Shown here: in pieces, positions 26,714 through 43,530 of the stretch | How the letters are laid out: the number at the start of each line of letters is the position of its first letter | How positions within the stretch are numbered: the stretch's first letter is position 1 | Origin: Setaria digitata | Lineage: Eukaryota; Nematoda; Chromadorea; Rhabditida; Setariidae | Length of the DNA stretch: 64,000 nt | Assembly: GCA_003640385.1 (NCBI GenBank) | Contig: RCAB01000205.1 | Location: 1 to 64,000, forward strand | Direction of reading: 5' to 3' | Notes under the pieces: generated by a model | Seen by the model: the letters and a program-made list of their open reading frames with translations, nothing else | Told to the model about the DNA's origin: nothing | Databases searched by the model: none | Program-made: the position numbers and the translations under genes

Positions 26714-27674
26714 TTACAAGTATTTACTAAAATCAATCTTTTCAGTTCGAAAAATCATTCGAAATTCATTGTTTAGCAAATTATCCAATGAAACATTATC
26801 ACGAGTACTTATCCATCTTCTATCAACCAAATCAAACCTGAAAATTCGTTCAGAATCAGCTGTCACCATAAAGATTGATTGGATGAACAATTTAGCAATT
26901 TGGAAGCATCTAATTTGAAAATACATGCTTAAATTGGCAAAATTATCAAAAACAAAAGGCAATAGTAAAACCTGCTAACTAACTTGAACTATATAATTAG
27001 AAATAAATAATAGCTGAAATTCAGAATAACTTTTTAATGTCCTAGTACCCACTTCTTTAACCTTAATATCGCATAGAAATGGAATTTATTTCCATTTTAT
27101 TTTCTTTGTTTTAATTAGAAAAAAACAAAAACAAAATGAAATAAACATGCCGTTTCGGACCAGATATAGGTGAAGAAAGCCAAATTTGCCGGTTTGGTGT
27201 TTGCTTATTGATAACATATGTGCCCGTTTTTTGACTTATTTTAGCCGTAATGACACCCATCGACGAATTTACATCATATTCTCTATCGCAGCTAAACTTA
27301 TCCGGAAATGAATCCAAATAATCAGCCAATTTGTCCAGTGTTTCATTAGCCATCTTTTCATACTCATCTTCCGTCACAGCAAATGCAGAGCTTAGATATC
27401 TCGCTGAAGAAAAACAGTGTAAATTTCGTTCCAGTGATGAATGCAATGAAATCGCTCAAAAGATATGTAGTAATTTGAAAGTGAAAAAAAAAAAAAGAGA
27501 AAAAAAACGAAGTAAAATACGAATAATGTAAATAATGGTAAAAGAAAAAGAACATATAAAAAACCTTCCTAAACAATAATTAAAAAAAAAGAAACGATAA
27601 GGCAAAAATAAATTCATACTTTTTATTGATGATCGTACATTTATCAAAGTTGTGAATAATCGTCGTCCAAACAT
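26714..27674 (-). CDS. frh-1: Frataxin, mitochondrial iron-sulfur cluster assembly protein
   Basis: Three exons: 27620-27674, 27151-27403 and 26714-26837, giving 143 residues. The N-terminus MFGRRLFTTLINVRSSIK is a typical mitochondrial presequence. The mature part starts with VTEDEYEKMANETLDKLADY, the acidic helix 1 that binds iron, and continues with the signature GTYVINKQTPNRQIWLSSP, then SGPKR-FDLVDRRW and VSLDNLL. Known role: frataxin activates cysteine desulfurase in the mitochondrial Fe-S assembly complex. The second intron can be spliced in frame only if a GC donor (GCATGT at 27150-27145) is used. This joins Arg (CG plus G) to FDLVDRRW exactly as in the family, whereas the next GT leads to an immediate stop. 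Loss of frataxin function causes Friedreich ataxia in humans. Confidence 0.93.
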
Positions 27675-28290
27675 TTCATTTGCAATTTAAATCCGACAAT
27701 AAATAATTGCAACTGAAAATTTCTCATAAAATTTTGTTTCATACAAAAGAATAAAGAAAAACTTGATCTAAAAATTTCTTTGAAATTTTTTTTCTTTTTT
27801 TTCTCTTGCTTAAATCTTTTTAACATACGCAACACCATCACTGAATTAATTCATATCAGTTTTACGCTAATAATTAAGTTGCAAAACTTGAACAACCTAG
27901 AAAATGATTGCAATTTTGTGATAATGAAAAAATGATAGAAAAATATTTGTACAAAAAAGACAAATACATTTAGTAATTAAATAAACACGAAAATTAGCAA
28001 TAAATTTATTATTATAGTACCTAATAGAAGACAAAATAATTCAGAAGAAATACATCTATCTTAATCCATTATTTCAAAATTAAAACCATTATTCCAATAT
28101 GCGAGAAGGACGAGCAAATAATGAGACTTTTGGATGTTTGGATATCAAAGAAAACGCAGCTAGATTATTTTGATAAATGATTTAAAAGGTAAAACGAATT
28201 AAATTCAATTACGAATAAATCACACATATCTCATTGACATTTTCATTTTTATTTACTGACATTATACTGAGTAGTTCACATTTTGCAACA
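27675..28290. promoter_or_regulatory. Shared upstream region of divergent frataxin and small gene
   Basis: The frataxin start at 27674 (minus) and the small-protein start at 28291 (plus) face away from each other across about 616 bp of AT-rich sequence, so the two genes probably share a promoter region. I see no defined motif in it. Confidence 0.4.
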
Positions 28291-29198
28291 ATGTCTTCAG
28301 CAAGAATTGTGTGTTACACTGAAGTTTGATTCCAACAAAAAAGGGCGGAAATTAAATTTCACCAAGATTTCCTTCTTTTTTGAAAAAATACTTTCCATAA
28401 AAAAAAAAGAGGAAAAATATTCCGAATTTATCTTTAATTTCCTCTTCCATTCATTTATTTCAATACCATTCAATCCTAAAATTTAATTACAGACAGCGGC
28501 AAAAACGGCCCAAGCAATTAAAATGCATAATGAAGCTACTGAACGCTTGAAAGAATTACGTCAAATTGTTCGAAATGAAGTGATCGATTCCGGTCGTTGT
28601 ACCGATGAAATCATACAATTACAGGTTAGAAGAATGGGTAGTTATGCTCAATTTTGCATTGTTTGTTTGAAATCGAAAAACAAAAATGTTTTTCTTTCTA
28701 ACGAATAATTTCATGCCAAAGAAAATGGATATCTGCAAATTTAAAATTTAAACATACAGGACATTTAAATTTCGACATCAGAATTATAACTGCTAGTAAC
28801 TTTTAAATGGACGAATTTGATAATAGCAATAAGCTTTTGCTTTGATATTAAAAAAAAAAAAAAAAAAAAAAAAACCGTATTCTGGGGAAATGCAACGAAA
28901 ATTTTAGCAATAAGAATCAGTTGTTCGCAATTTATTTATTACTTCAGTTGTGGATATTTCCTTAAATTTGGTAAAATTTCAAATTGGTGTGAGGAAATTA
29001 AATAATGCCTGAATAGTAACACTTCAGGGTGGTGGTGAATTACATTTTGTGAACACAAAAAATACACGTGCGTATTATTTGAATCATGAAGAATCATGGC
29101 TATATCTAGAACGTGAAAATGATGGTACATCAGGAACATTATATATCGTACGACGACTTCCAGATGGACGACTTATTACAAAAAGTATGCAGGACTGA
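28291..29198 (+). CDS. Small uncharacterised protein, 111 residues
   Basis: I do not recognise this protein. Exons 28291-28323, 28493-28624 and 29028-29198 join in phase 0 and end in TGA. The sequence starts MSSARIVCYTE and continues into a strongly helical segment (KTAQAIKMHNEATERLKELR, then QIVRNEVIDSG). It ends in a compact, beta-like part with GGGELHFVNTKNTRAYYLNH, ESWLYLERENDG and LYIVRRLPDGRL. There is no signal peptide or membrane segment. Codon use in exons 2 and 3 and the sharp exon edges support real coding. The first donor (GTTTGA) is weak, and an alternative GTGTGT lies 15 bases upstream, so the first exon is the least certain part. The 3' end faces the mL13 gene tail to tail, 407 bp away. 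Confidence 0.65.
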
Positions 29199-29605
29199 AT
29201 GGTAAAATCGCACAATCTTGTTGATAATAACAAATCAATTTGAAAAATTTTCGAATCTAAATATTACGAAAATTTTATAAGAATAAAAATTGAATTCTTC
29301 GCAAAAACTCTTTATTCTACGAATTACAGTTAAAAGCACCAGTTTTCTTTAGCCACAATAACTCCACTATGAGGTACATCTAAACCCCGATATGCACTAC
29401 TCATTAGCTGATTGAATTAGAAAGAAACCATGCGTTGGGAAAATTTGATATTTGGTAGAGTGTTTCAGGACACATTATACTTAATCCATTTGTAATCAAT
29501 CATCAGTGATAGTAAAAAATTGGAAAATTCTGATAGGCTAAAACAATATTCATAGCATAATATATTAGATCAACGTATTCTAAAATATTTGTCCATTAAG
29601 CTATA
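29199..29605. other. Short convergent intergenic region
   Basis: This stretch separates the 3' ends of the plus-strand small gene and the minus-strand mL13 gene and presumably holds both 3' untranslated regions. AT-rich; nothing else seen. Confidence 0.5.
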
Positions 29606-31322
29606 TTACGATTTATTTTGATAATATGGATTGAATGGAGATCTATCCTTGCCGGTCCACTGACCAGGATCTTCTACTGGACGTTCCCAGTCAACAAAAT
29701 GATCATCACTAAATTTGAATAGCCTCGGAAATTTCGCTCTTTCCTCTGCTGTATATTCGTCAGATCGTTTCGGGACGCGTTGTACCTGCTCCATCTGTAA
29801 TCAGTATTATGAAGAAATTCGGAATCAGGAATCAATTTAAATAATGAATAAATGATGCCTTCTCCGTTCCCATCTTTATATTCATATTATCACTTACTTA
29901 ATCCACTAAGTCTTTTCAAATGTACGACCTACTTTAATATTATTGAAAGCAGCTTGTGAAGTCTAATATGGACGGCACTAATGCGTAAGAATAAATTATA
30001 TGATCCAACAAAACAAAAAATCAGTTTAGAGTTATTTGGCCTCAATATGTTACGAAATTACAGATAATGAAAATATAATTACCTGATTTCCAATATTTTT
30101 TCGAACGAATGCTGGCATCTGATCATCCGCAAACAGATGCAACCTTTCGATCAATCTTTTACGTAGCTGGTTATGATCAAGACCTCTGTACACTGTCATA
30201 TGCATTATCCGACATGGGTCGTAATCCTGAATTTGCCAAGCTGGATATTCAACCTTTGATTTTGGCATTTCCTGAAAATACTCACTAATTAAACAGTTCA
30301 TTATTGAGCACTGCTAAGAGCATATAATAGCATCTCAGTAAATAGATTCATTAATATAAATAATTAAGCAGTTGAAAAGCGAGAGACAAGACTAAGATAA
30401 AAAGATCAAATTTCTAATAATAAGACGTAACAATAGCTTGAACTATGATAACTGTAAGATATACGAGCAATCCCATAATGAAAGTGAAATGCAAATTACA
30501 ACTAATGTGAAATAAACCTTATCAAAGAAGAAACGCTGATTTTTCCAATCAAAGCCATGCATTGCAACATCTTTACAATTTATCACCACAACATGATCAC
30601 CGCAATCCGTAAACGGATGATAAATCGGTTTATGCTTACCAGCCAAATAATTCGCAACTTTTTTGCCAAGTATCCAAACATCCTAAAATAATAAAGCATG
30701 ATAATACTGAGCCAAACTACTAGAATAAAGAATAAATTACTAGTAATGTAGGGGGAACAATTAATGAAAATGTGACTGGATTACTGCGGACAATGAACTA
30801 ATCATTAAGATAGAATAGTGTTCCAATAAAAATTAACACACTAAGATATTGGGAAAACAAATAATAAAGTCGACAAAGTAAGTGAAAAGTTATCTGTATT
30901 ATTATTATTATCATTAACATTATTATCATTATCATTATTATTTAACTTGACTCTAAGTTTATTAACAATGAGATAGGCAATTACCTACTATACTTTATAT
31001 GTTGAAGAGCAGTAAAGAAATGATTTACTGATTAGTAATAATGCAAACTAATATGATTATACTACAAATTTACCAGACAATAAAGAGCAGAATTTTGAAT
31101 AACATATTTTGCTAAAAAAATTAAATGGGAAAATAATTAGGCCATTGCGTGGGATCAATTTGCTCAAACTAAATATACAATATGAAAGGCTTCTAGCGCA
31201 TTTGTTTTCCTTTGTTTCATATGAAAATTACAAAGCAAAACCTGGCCAGTAGCATCCACAAGATGCCATTGACGGGCAAATAATAACCATTGTTGCACTC
31301 GACGCATCCGGCTGATAGCCAT
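29606..31322 (-). CDS. mrpl-13: Mitochondrial large-subunit ribosomal protein L13 (uL13m)
   Basis: Four phase-0 exons: 31242-31322, 30518-30682, 30083-30271, 29606-29794; 207 residues. The N-terminus MAISRMRRVQQWLLFARQWH is basic and hydrophobic and runs into LVDATGQ, as in MRPL13. The core contains VWILGKKVANYLAGKHKPIY, HPFTDCGDHVVVINC and DWKNQRFFFDK. Exon 3 holds MHMTVYRGLDHNQLRKRLIE, which fits the GMLP-like region of uL13 in diverged form, and the C-terminal tail is longer than in the human protein (178 residues). Known role: a component of the mitoribosome large subunit near the tunnel exit side. TTTTCAAG directly abuts the ATG, which suggests a spliced-leader acceptor at the start codon. 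Confidence 0.9.
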
Positions 31323-32350
31323 CTTGAAAATCTACGAGAATTTCTTTTGAAGAAAGAGATAATGATATTCAGTTAGACATGTTCTGAAAAAAAAAATTTC
31401 CCAACTAAATAACAAAACAAAAATATGCTTAAACTTCATGCAAGCTCAAGTTCAAATATTCATTCTGAATCTTCGTAACAAAAAGACTTCAGTGAGAAAC
31501 ACAAAGTTATTATTTGTCAAAAATTTGCATTTTTTTTTTTTTGTAAATTAGCATAAAAGCAGTAGGCAAATGTGTCGATATGATCACAAAAATGATAGCA
31601 TAAATCAGAAGAGCAGCGGAAAAATTAAAATTGTAAAGTACAATTTGAAAACCGAAACACTGAAACTGATGGAATTGTGGAAAATTTTAAGTATCATAAA
31701 TAGCACTAACGGCAAGATAAGCAAGCATGAGTTGATTCAAATTTAAGACAAATATGCCTACAAAATACCATAACTCTGTGGACTTTCTGAAAGATATCTA
31801 AACTGCATCAAATTTCACCACCCTCTGCCTCATAGGGGAAGAATTGCTAGAACCCAGAGATATTTAGAAAAAAAAAAAGAAAACCACTACGATACATCGT
31901 AAGAAATGATATATTATGATATCGGAATTTCATCTATATCCTACAGTTCACTTCATTCTCAGAAAAACATTGTGGAAACATTGCGCTGGCATAGAAAAAC
32001 TACAACAAATGATATTTGCATTCTTAAAACTGATAAATAAAATTTACGAAAAAGCAAATTCACAAATGAGCACTGATATGACTCTAACACTGATACAAAT
32101 CATACGTTTAACTAGCATACGTTTCATAACGGAAATGACTATCACCAAAGAAATGGGAATTTCAAGGGATTACAATGCAGCTTTAACATTCTGCACTAGA
32201 AATTATCTGGACTGGTTTTTATTTCCCCAACAATTATAATTTTTTGTAGAATGGATAAGAGATAAGAGATTTGCCGATATCCTAATAAAAAAAAACCACA
32301 GATATTTCTTTGGAAAAAAAGATGATAAAATAAATACAAGTAGAAGAATA
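31323..32350. other. Intergenic between mL13 and SLC25A44-like gene
   Basis: About 1 kb between two minus-strand genes. The 107-codon frame at 31916-32239 on the plus strand has no recognisable motif and runs opposite to its neighbours; I do not call it. No further features seen. Confidence 0.5.
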
Positions 32351-33443
32351 TCACCAAATAACTTGGCCTTCATATTCTGGTAGCACACAAACTTTCTTCA
32401 ACGTCTCATAAACCATCATCGTTGCCGTAGCATAAACACAACTGTTAATTATCCGAGGTAAAAGACCTTTTGTTATTATCCTGTATCTCTCATCGAACCA
32501 CATTGTTCTAATAGTACCGGCATAGGATGCACGTTGAACCTATAAAAAGCAAAAATATCCTTTTGAATCATTAATTAAAAGTTTAAATTAAAATAAATCC
32601 CGATCTTCTGCCATATCTTCATAATAACTGTACTGGGGTCAAAAATCAGTTTGAATTTGCATCGAATTTTTAGATGCTAAAAACTCAAAAATTATTTTCC
32701 AGAAAAATGTAAATATTATATTTCCTAGGAAGTGATTAAATATTTGAAGATTGCCACCTGTATACGCAGCCGCAGTATTTCTAATGGATTTGTTAATGTT
32801 GTTGCTACTACGGAAGATGACGCCGCAGCAATTCCTTGATCCAATAAAAGATAAGGATGTCCCTCTTTCTCATATCCTATATAATTCATTTTTTAAAAAT
32901 TTCCGATATTCTGTGTCGTCTTGTTAATGACAATTTTACAACAAGACCTAAATAATATCAAGCTCACCAAGTAATTTATGAAGAAATTTCCTCCTGCACC
33001 AACGAATACTTTCCAAGCACGTATAATACACTGTCCAAAATATTGATCCAGCAGACATTCCCAATCCTGCTGAGGCTACATAACCTCTAGAAATACCAAA
33101 ACAAAAATAAAAGAAAATGATTAGAAATCAGAAGTAAAACATGAGCGAATCCAACAACTTCCTCATATCCTCAAGAACAGTCAAATTACTACTCTGCATC
33201 ATGTAATAACGCAACCGTAGGCCGAAAATCTCGAGTGACAATTTCTCAAAAAAGCGAAAGATAAACTTTTTTTTTTTTTAACTCCAGTAATGACAGTAGT
33301 TTGTTGGCCTAACTAATAATATCATTTCATCTGTTATTGAAACTTGTGACGAATATTATTCGGAAGAGCAGTACAAGCATCACCATACTGCGAAAGATAT
33401 TTGGGTCAGTTTGAAATAAAATGACTAAAAAATCATTACCTTT

Positions 33444-33493
<50 letters not shown>

Positions 33494-35605
33494 CTTTATG
33501 ATACCTGAAAAATCCACGATAACCATCAACGTGATACAAAGCGCGAAGAATTTGGAAAGCGGGCCGTGATGGTAATTTGGTTTTATTTTGCTGAATATAA
33601 TTTAAGACAGCAGCGTGATGAGCCTCACCTGAAACTTCTGCTATATATAATTGAAAATGGGAGGAATCCGAAAAGTCATCAGAACATTTGCATACATCTT
33701 TACAGGAATAAAGAAATTGAAATTCATAAGAATACACTTATATTCTTATGTAAAACTACAACGGTGTAAAACAAAAGCTTAAAAAAAATAAAAAATAATG
33801 CAACCGTTGCTATCTGCATAACTGTTATATATAAATTTATGGCCACATAAATATTTAAGAAAAAATTTCTCAGATATGTCTGGTCTGATATCAAGAGAAA
33901 TTTTACCAGCAAAAGCAGATGGATTGTTGTAAATAATCATATATTGCGAAGTAATATCTGTTGGAACAAATATAACCTGAGTTAAAAGCGATACAGCACC
34001 ACCTGAAAGTATATTTCATATAAAACGACGGATTATAACTTCTATAATTTATTACAATCCATTTATTTATATATGGCTTAGAGAAAAAAAGAAAAAAAAA
34101 TGATAGGAAATACGGATAAAATTACGTGAAAGATGAATATTTTTTTTTAAATATTTAATAGGCCCATTTGACGATGAAAAACTTTAAAATCAAATGAAGT
34201 AAGTGAAATAAATCGATTCATTGTTCTAAATTACTTTACTAAGATCTAAGATCAAGTGTACATATAAACAAACCATGAAGGGACTTCCAATCAGAGATAT
34301 TCATGAGATTTTTCTTCAAAAATCATAATTTGAAATCATCTTGAGAAATGAAGTAAACTTACCAGCTAAAGAAGAAACCAACTTGTCAGATGATAAACCC
34401 AAATGGAATTTCAATGATTCACGTGTTTTCTCGTAAGCATTACAGTATATTAATGGAGCAACATTCTGTGGAACAGTCATTAAGAAACCCTGAAATTAAA
34501 AAATATTAATTGCATTAATATCTTAGATCTAGGTTATATTATAGACTGGGTCAGAAATTATCTGCTATCTTTATCTTTAAAAAGTAAAATACAGATACAT
34601 TTTATAACTCAAAATAGCAACATAGATGGATCACGATGGCGCTACTAATTTATTAAGATTATGTATAAAAGATCATTACGACTAAAAAATAGCAAATATT
34701 AGCGAAGTTATAAACTAAATTATGCAATAACTGGACATCCAACAAAATCTGTTATCAATCTCAACTGTAATTAATACAATTAGATTATCGAAAGCTTCTT
34801 TGTATATTAAATCTGCAACTTTAAGTTGTCAGGAGCGATGCACTATGCATGGGATAGTTGCAAAAGAAACATAAAAATAACCATTACTTTGTAAAGTTAT
34901 TACCATTCTAAGTTAAATTAAATCAACAAATTTAAATTGAATCAATTACGTATACAATTAGAAGTAAAATCCCGGAAACATACCCTGTACAAACCACGTA
35001 AACCTTCATTTCGGATAATATGCATTAGAGCATGCCGTACACCTGTGTAAACTGTATTTTGTTTTTGTAATTGCAAACGTGATTTGATAAAATTAAACGG
35101 ATATATCAAAAACCGTATGCTGCACGATGATGTAAAAATGTATGTTGATAAGCTATATTTGTCTAAATGTCGCCATTCGATTACTTCGAGCTGAAAATTT
35201 CACACAGACAGCTAGGTCATTATGTTGAATAAATGAAGGAAAAAAGGAAACTTTGAGTTAACTTCTCTCTCACTTCAAATAAAGAGTTTTAGCTTTCCCG
35301 TACAGAATGGAAAGAACTCGAGGAAGCTATTACTTTAAAAAGCAAGCAACTCAAAATCATTCCATTCCTAATCATTGAATAGTCAAAACTTGTACGTCAT
35401 TGTCTATCATCTGGAAGATTAGCTATTTTTACACCTCACGACAAATAACACCTGATTACCAAATAGTTTTGCTCATTAACTTAATTGTTAGGTTAGGAAT
35501 TCTAGTTTCATTAAAACTCTCAAATTTTTTGTCCCAAAAAAAAAAAAGAAAAAAAAAGAAAGAAAGAAAAAATACCCCGTAATTCGGTTGAGCAGTTGGA
35601 TTCAT
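32351..35605 (-). CDS. SLC25A44: SLC25A44-like mitochondrial carrier
   Basis: Eight exons close exactly to 336 residues: 35576-35605, 34984-35190, 34363-34489, 33907-34002, 33505-33628, 32968-33086, 32758-32876, 32351-32539. Three carrier repeats are visible from their helix-ending motifs: YPFNFIKSRLQLQ, VPTDITSQYM and NPLEILRLRIQ. The opening IEWRHLDKYSL matches the SLC25A44 family start, and VYTGVRHALMHIIRNEGLRG and GLYRGFLMTVPQNVA are the usual matrix loop and even helix. The first PX[DE]XX[KR] motif lacks its acidic residue (PFNFIK), a feature of this subfamily. Known role in mammals: import of branched-chain amino acids into mitochondria for catabolism. A 46-base TA run lies 13 bases inside the intron after exon 5. 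The substrate in nematodes is inferred. Confidence 0.88.
33447..33492. repeat. (TA)23 microsatellite next to a splice donor
   Basis: An uninterrupted TA run of about 46 bases in an intron of the SLC25A44-like gene. It begins 12 to 13 bases after the donor at 33504. Confidence 0.95.
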
Positions 35606-36241
35606 AAAAAAAATAAAACGCACTCAAGTTGTAGTACCATAAAAAACGAAATGTTATGCGAAAACCGCTCTGCAAAAATCTTAATATAACAATGGATAAA
35701 TCCCCATAACTGTTGTAACTAATGCAACTTTTTCAAATCCGTAAATATGCAAGCTGTGCCACTCATTCAGACTAGTATACAACGGAAGGAATTGTTATTT
35801 ATATACGCAGAAAGGCTAAATTAATATCCATTCTATCTCGTTTGAATACAGCACTTGTCTTTCAGTGGAGAGATTACTGGCTTCTTCCTTTTTTAATAGC
35901 AATAATGTGCAATAGTTAAAAAGCAGTGCAAAAAAATGTAGAAGAAATTCGTAAATAAAAATGCTATATATGAAGACAACAAATTCAAATTACTGATAAC
36001 TTTATTTAATTGATAAAGAGAATGATATACAAATGATTACATTATATGAAGACAGACGAATAAGAAAGTTAAAAGGATGCAGGTAACAAATTTTGAACTT
36101 ATAACTAGTTCCCAAATAAATTTAGAGCTTTTAGGAAAGGAATTCATTTTCTGCTTCTGTAAATTTCACTTGCTTTAATTTCAAATCTTGAAAAAAAGGG
36201 AATTTATCCGAAAACAACAGTCGGTAAAGTATTGAAAGTAA
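35606..36241. other. Intergenic between SLC25A44-like gene and rpt-5
   Basis: About 640 bp between two minus-strand genes, presumably the rpt-5 3' untranslated region and the carrier promoter. No element is recognised. Confidence 0.5.
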
Positions 36242-40139
<3,898 letters not shown>

Positions 40140-42470
40140 TTTGCGTGTAAACTGCTTAAAAGAACCTCATGTATGATAATATTAAAATTTGTTAATTTCA
40201 TAAAAATAATAATTTAGATGAATAATTTAATTAGCTCCTCTCACAATTAGCAAGCTATATACATAATTTACAGTCCGTAAAACACATCCTGAAATTACAC
40301 CCACTATATTAAATTACACACAAATTGTTCAACTAACTTAAAGTCAAGCTAAGAGCACGACATCTTAAGCCTAGATCAAACTAGGCATACACTCTAATAG
40401 TTATATTACACATTACGTCTGCAACAATGCTTTCTGGCCGAATCTGCAAAATATTATCAGCTATTGCGGAATACGTTGGGTTCTTTCATCGTAAATAGGT
40501 GATTTGATCGTAGGGATCGATCGAACGGTTCAATCGGAGATCACTTGACTGCGTATCTCTGAAGGACTTGATCATTCGATTATCGGACTGTATAGAACTT
40601 GATCGCTTTATTACAGAGTCATGTGAAATTTGACAATATGAATTAATTATTTTGGAACCCGAAGAATGCTTGAAACAGATCAAATCAATTGGAACCAAAA
40701 TATAATAAATTTATTACAAAAATTCAATTCTTCAACATAACTATTGAATGAATTATTGTTATTATCAATGTTCTACCAATCAAATCTTAACGGAAATGAA
40801 TAATTTGACTAGACATTAATCTTAAAAAATTTTGAATTCTATGATCAGAAATGAATGAATGATTTAAACTATTAGATGGCGACTTCTTCTTCAGTCGTCT
40901 TGTTCGAAGTTTCTCTAAATTAGATTCCGTTAAACTTTCCTAATAATTTTTTTGATCAATTTTCTAATAATCACAAAATTTCTATCGTTACCAGTGAATT
41001 TGATAACAAAAAATTAATTGTCAAAGAAAATGAGCTCATTGAGTTGAAAGATGAGAAATGATGTTAGGATTAATTCATCCTTTAACTGATCGAGAAAAAA
41101 AAATGAGTACATTAATAAAATTAAAAGCTTTTTGTCAAAAAAGATAAAAAAAAAAAAGAAATTTCTGAGCGAAATATCGTTTTTCAAACTCAGTAGGAGT
41201 AAATATCTTCATAAAATTGTACATTGAAAAAGTTTCAATTAAAATAATAAATTTTAATTCACTTTACAAAATTGCAATTGTTATGGAATGGAATTACATT
41301 ATTTAGTGAAATGCTAAATCTAATTGAGTAATAAATAACTGAGCCTGAAAAAAATGTGTGTGAAAGATAATCCATGATATTATTGTTAAAGGTATTTTCA
41401 TTGCTAATCTATTCTGACTGTTAATTAATGATTAATTACCTACAATTGAAAAAAAATATATTGTTTATTTTATTTCAACTCCCTTTTTTTTCTGTCTCTT
41501 TTCTAAATTTTTTTTTTTTCAAATATTTATGGAAATGAGATTCAATTTTCAGTGTTCTTCACATCTGTCATTTTCTCTTCTGAATCTTTGTTTCGAGCTA
41601 GTGAATGAACGAAAATTGGATTAATGAATGCTTCGTTCGATACAATTCACAAACATTTGCTAAATTAACTGAAAATAATATAAAGTATTAATTAATATTC
41701 CTTCCATTTAATCATTTCTTTTATTCCTTTTTTCTCGCTTAAAAAAAAAAAAAAAAGAAAGAAAAACATGAAATCACAGAGTTATCAGCTAACAGTTTTA
41801 TGTTTTCATTATTTCACTAAATTTTTTTTTTTTTCCTGTAAATTTGTTAAAAATGATACAAACGAATGCTTTGAACAAAAAAAGAAAAAGAAAAAATTTG
41901 CCATAAAAATATTCAAAAAAAAAAAAAAAAAAATAACTGAGCATTTCGTTTGAAAAATATTTGTTTGCAACAATTTTGTTGTTGTAAAGTGAAGAATTTC
42001 AACAATTTATATTCATAAATTCTTTCCAATAGTTTCACAAATAGCAGAAACAATCTTATGCTACTAGAAAGTATTGCGAAAAAAAAAAAAAGAAGAAAGA
42101 AAAAGACTTCTAGGAGTAGTTTATGATTTCAGATCAACAAATGATAATAATTAATTATCGAATGCATGCTGTAAATGTGATACTTTTTGAGCTGTTGATA
42201 TTGTATTCGATTGCAAACAGTAACTTTTTTTTCATTATTCTCCAATTTATTTAGTTTCATTTCTTGAAAAATTTTCCAATATGATTTTTTTTTTTTTTCT
42301 TCACAAACTAGTCAGGGTATATTGCTAAATGAGTTTTATTTTTACTTTTTTTTTTTTTTTTTGAAAAATTTTAATTGGCAAATTATCAAGATAGAAGTAG
42401 AGCATGAAAAAAAAAAAAAAAAAAAAAAAAGCACCAAGAAAAACAGTATGTCAAAGGTCAAAGAAAGCGG
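40140..42470. other. Intergenic, AT-rich
   Basis: About 2.3 kb upstream of rpt-5, with many A and T homopolymers (for example near 41513, 41745, 41918 and 42410). The 70-codon minus frame at 40486-40698 is built partly from repeated GATC-containing words and has no motif. Nothing else is supported. Confidence 0.55.
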
Positions 42471-42475
42471 TAAAT

Positions 42476-42786
42476 GAAGCTTGGATTAACACTCTATGAT
42501 TTATTGCTCCTTTTGTGCTGCAATTGGTTTGCTAGTTCAGTGAAATTATCAGGGATTTTTTCTTTATCAGTGACCAACGATCAGTCTCGATTATTCCTCG
42601 GAAATATCATTGCTGTTTGTACAGGTTTGCTAATTTTGTTAATTTTCAAACAGTTCATTAGAATGTTAACTTCATAAATAATTAATATTTCCTTTACGCT
42701 ATTAAAACTTTTTTTATAAATTTTTTTTGTAAATATTTTTTATAGCTCGAACATTTACCCTACCAAAAATATGCGATTATTTGTAA
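42476..42786 (+). CDS. Candidate tiny secreted or membrane peptide
   Basis: I do not recognise it. An ATG at 42476 opens MKLGLTLYDLLLLLCCNWFA, a basic start followed by a hydrophobic core as in a signal peptide or membrane anchor. Two readings exist. Unspliced, the frame runs to 42677 with a second hydrophobic segment (IIAVCTGLLILLIFKQF), giving 67 residues. Spliced at a GTTTGC donor (42625) to a TTTTTATAG acceptor, it ends at 42786 with ARTFTLPKICDYL, giving about 63 residues, and an AATAAA follows 10 bases after the stop at 42796. The GTTTGC donor is used by other genes here. Local composition is less AT-rich than its flanks. No homologue is known to me, and chance is possible. Confidence 0.3.
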
Positions 42787-43530
42787 TATTTCTATAATAA
42801 AATCGTGATATATTTGAGATTTTCAATTGTTTCGTTATTTGTTTTGAAAAATTTAAATGATTTTTCTAAACTGTTTTACTTTGTAAGTGACAGTTTTTTG
42901 TAATTATTTGCTATATTTTTTTATAGCTATCGTTTTGTTACTATTATTATTTATTGTTACTTCGCAATAGCATATTTATAGTTAGCACAATGAAGAAAAT
43001 TTAACTTTAAATTATTTCATTTCAAAAGATAGAAAATTTTTTAAAAAATTTCAAAAAAAAAAACGCACTTCCCTATGATCCGAATTTTTTTTCTGCCAAA
43101 ATGATTGTTGATTATGATAATAATAAACTTGATAAATTTTAACACTGATAATATGCATAAATTTATATACGATCGCATATGTACTATTTAAATGAGGCAT
43201 ATCTTGACAGAAGATGCTTTTAATGCTTTCTTATCTTTGGCTGATAAGAAAGTATTAAAAGAAAAAAAAATTGAAAGTGTTGAAAACAATTTAATTCTTA
43301 AACTAGCAGAATAGAAGATTTTTTTTTTGCTCTTTTTTTTTTCCACTCCCTAATTATTCATTCAAAAAAGCATGAAAAGCATTTGTGATTTCTCATCTGT
43401 GCTTAAAATTTTTAGCTTTTCTTCAAATAAATATTTAAATATATATATATTTATATATAAATAATTTTCAAAAAAAAATCAGTGTAAATAATTAAAAATA
43501 ATAATTTTGTTGGAATTTTTTTATTTGAAG

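Noticed and set aside
31916..32239. 107-codon plus-strand frame between mL13 and SLC25A44
   Set aside because: No recognisable feature, on the opposite strand to both neighbours, and the composition is that of non-coding AT-rich DNA.
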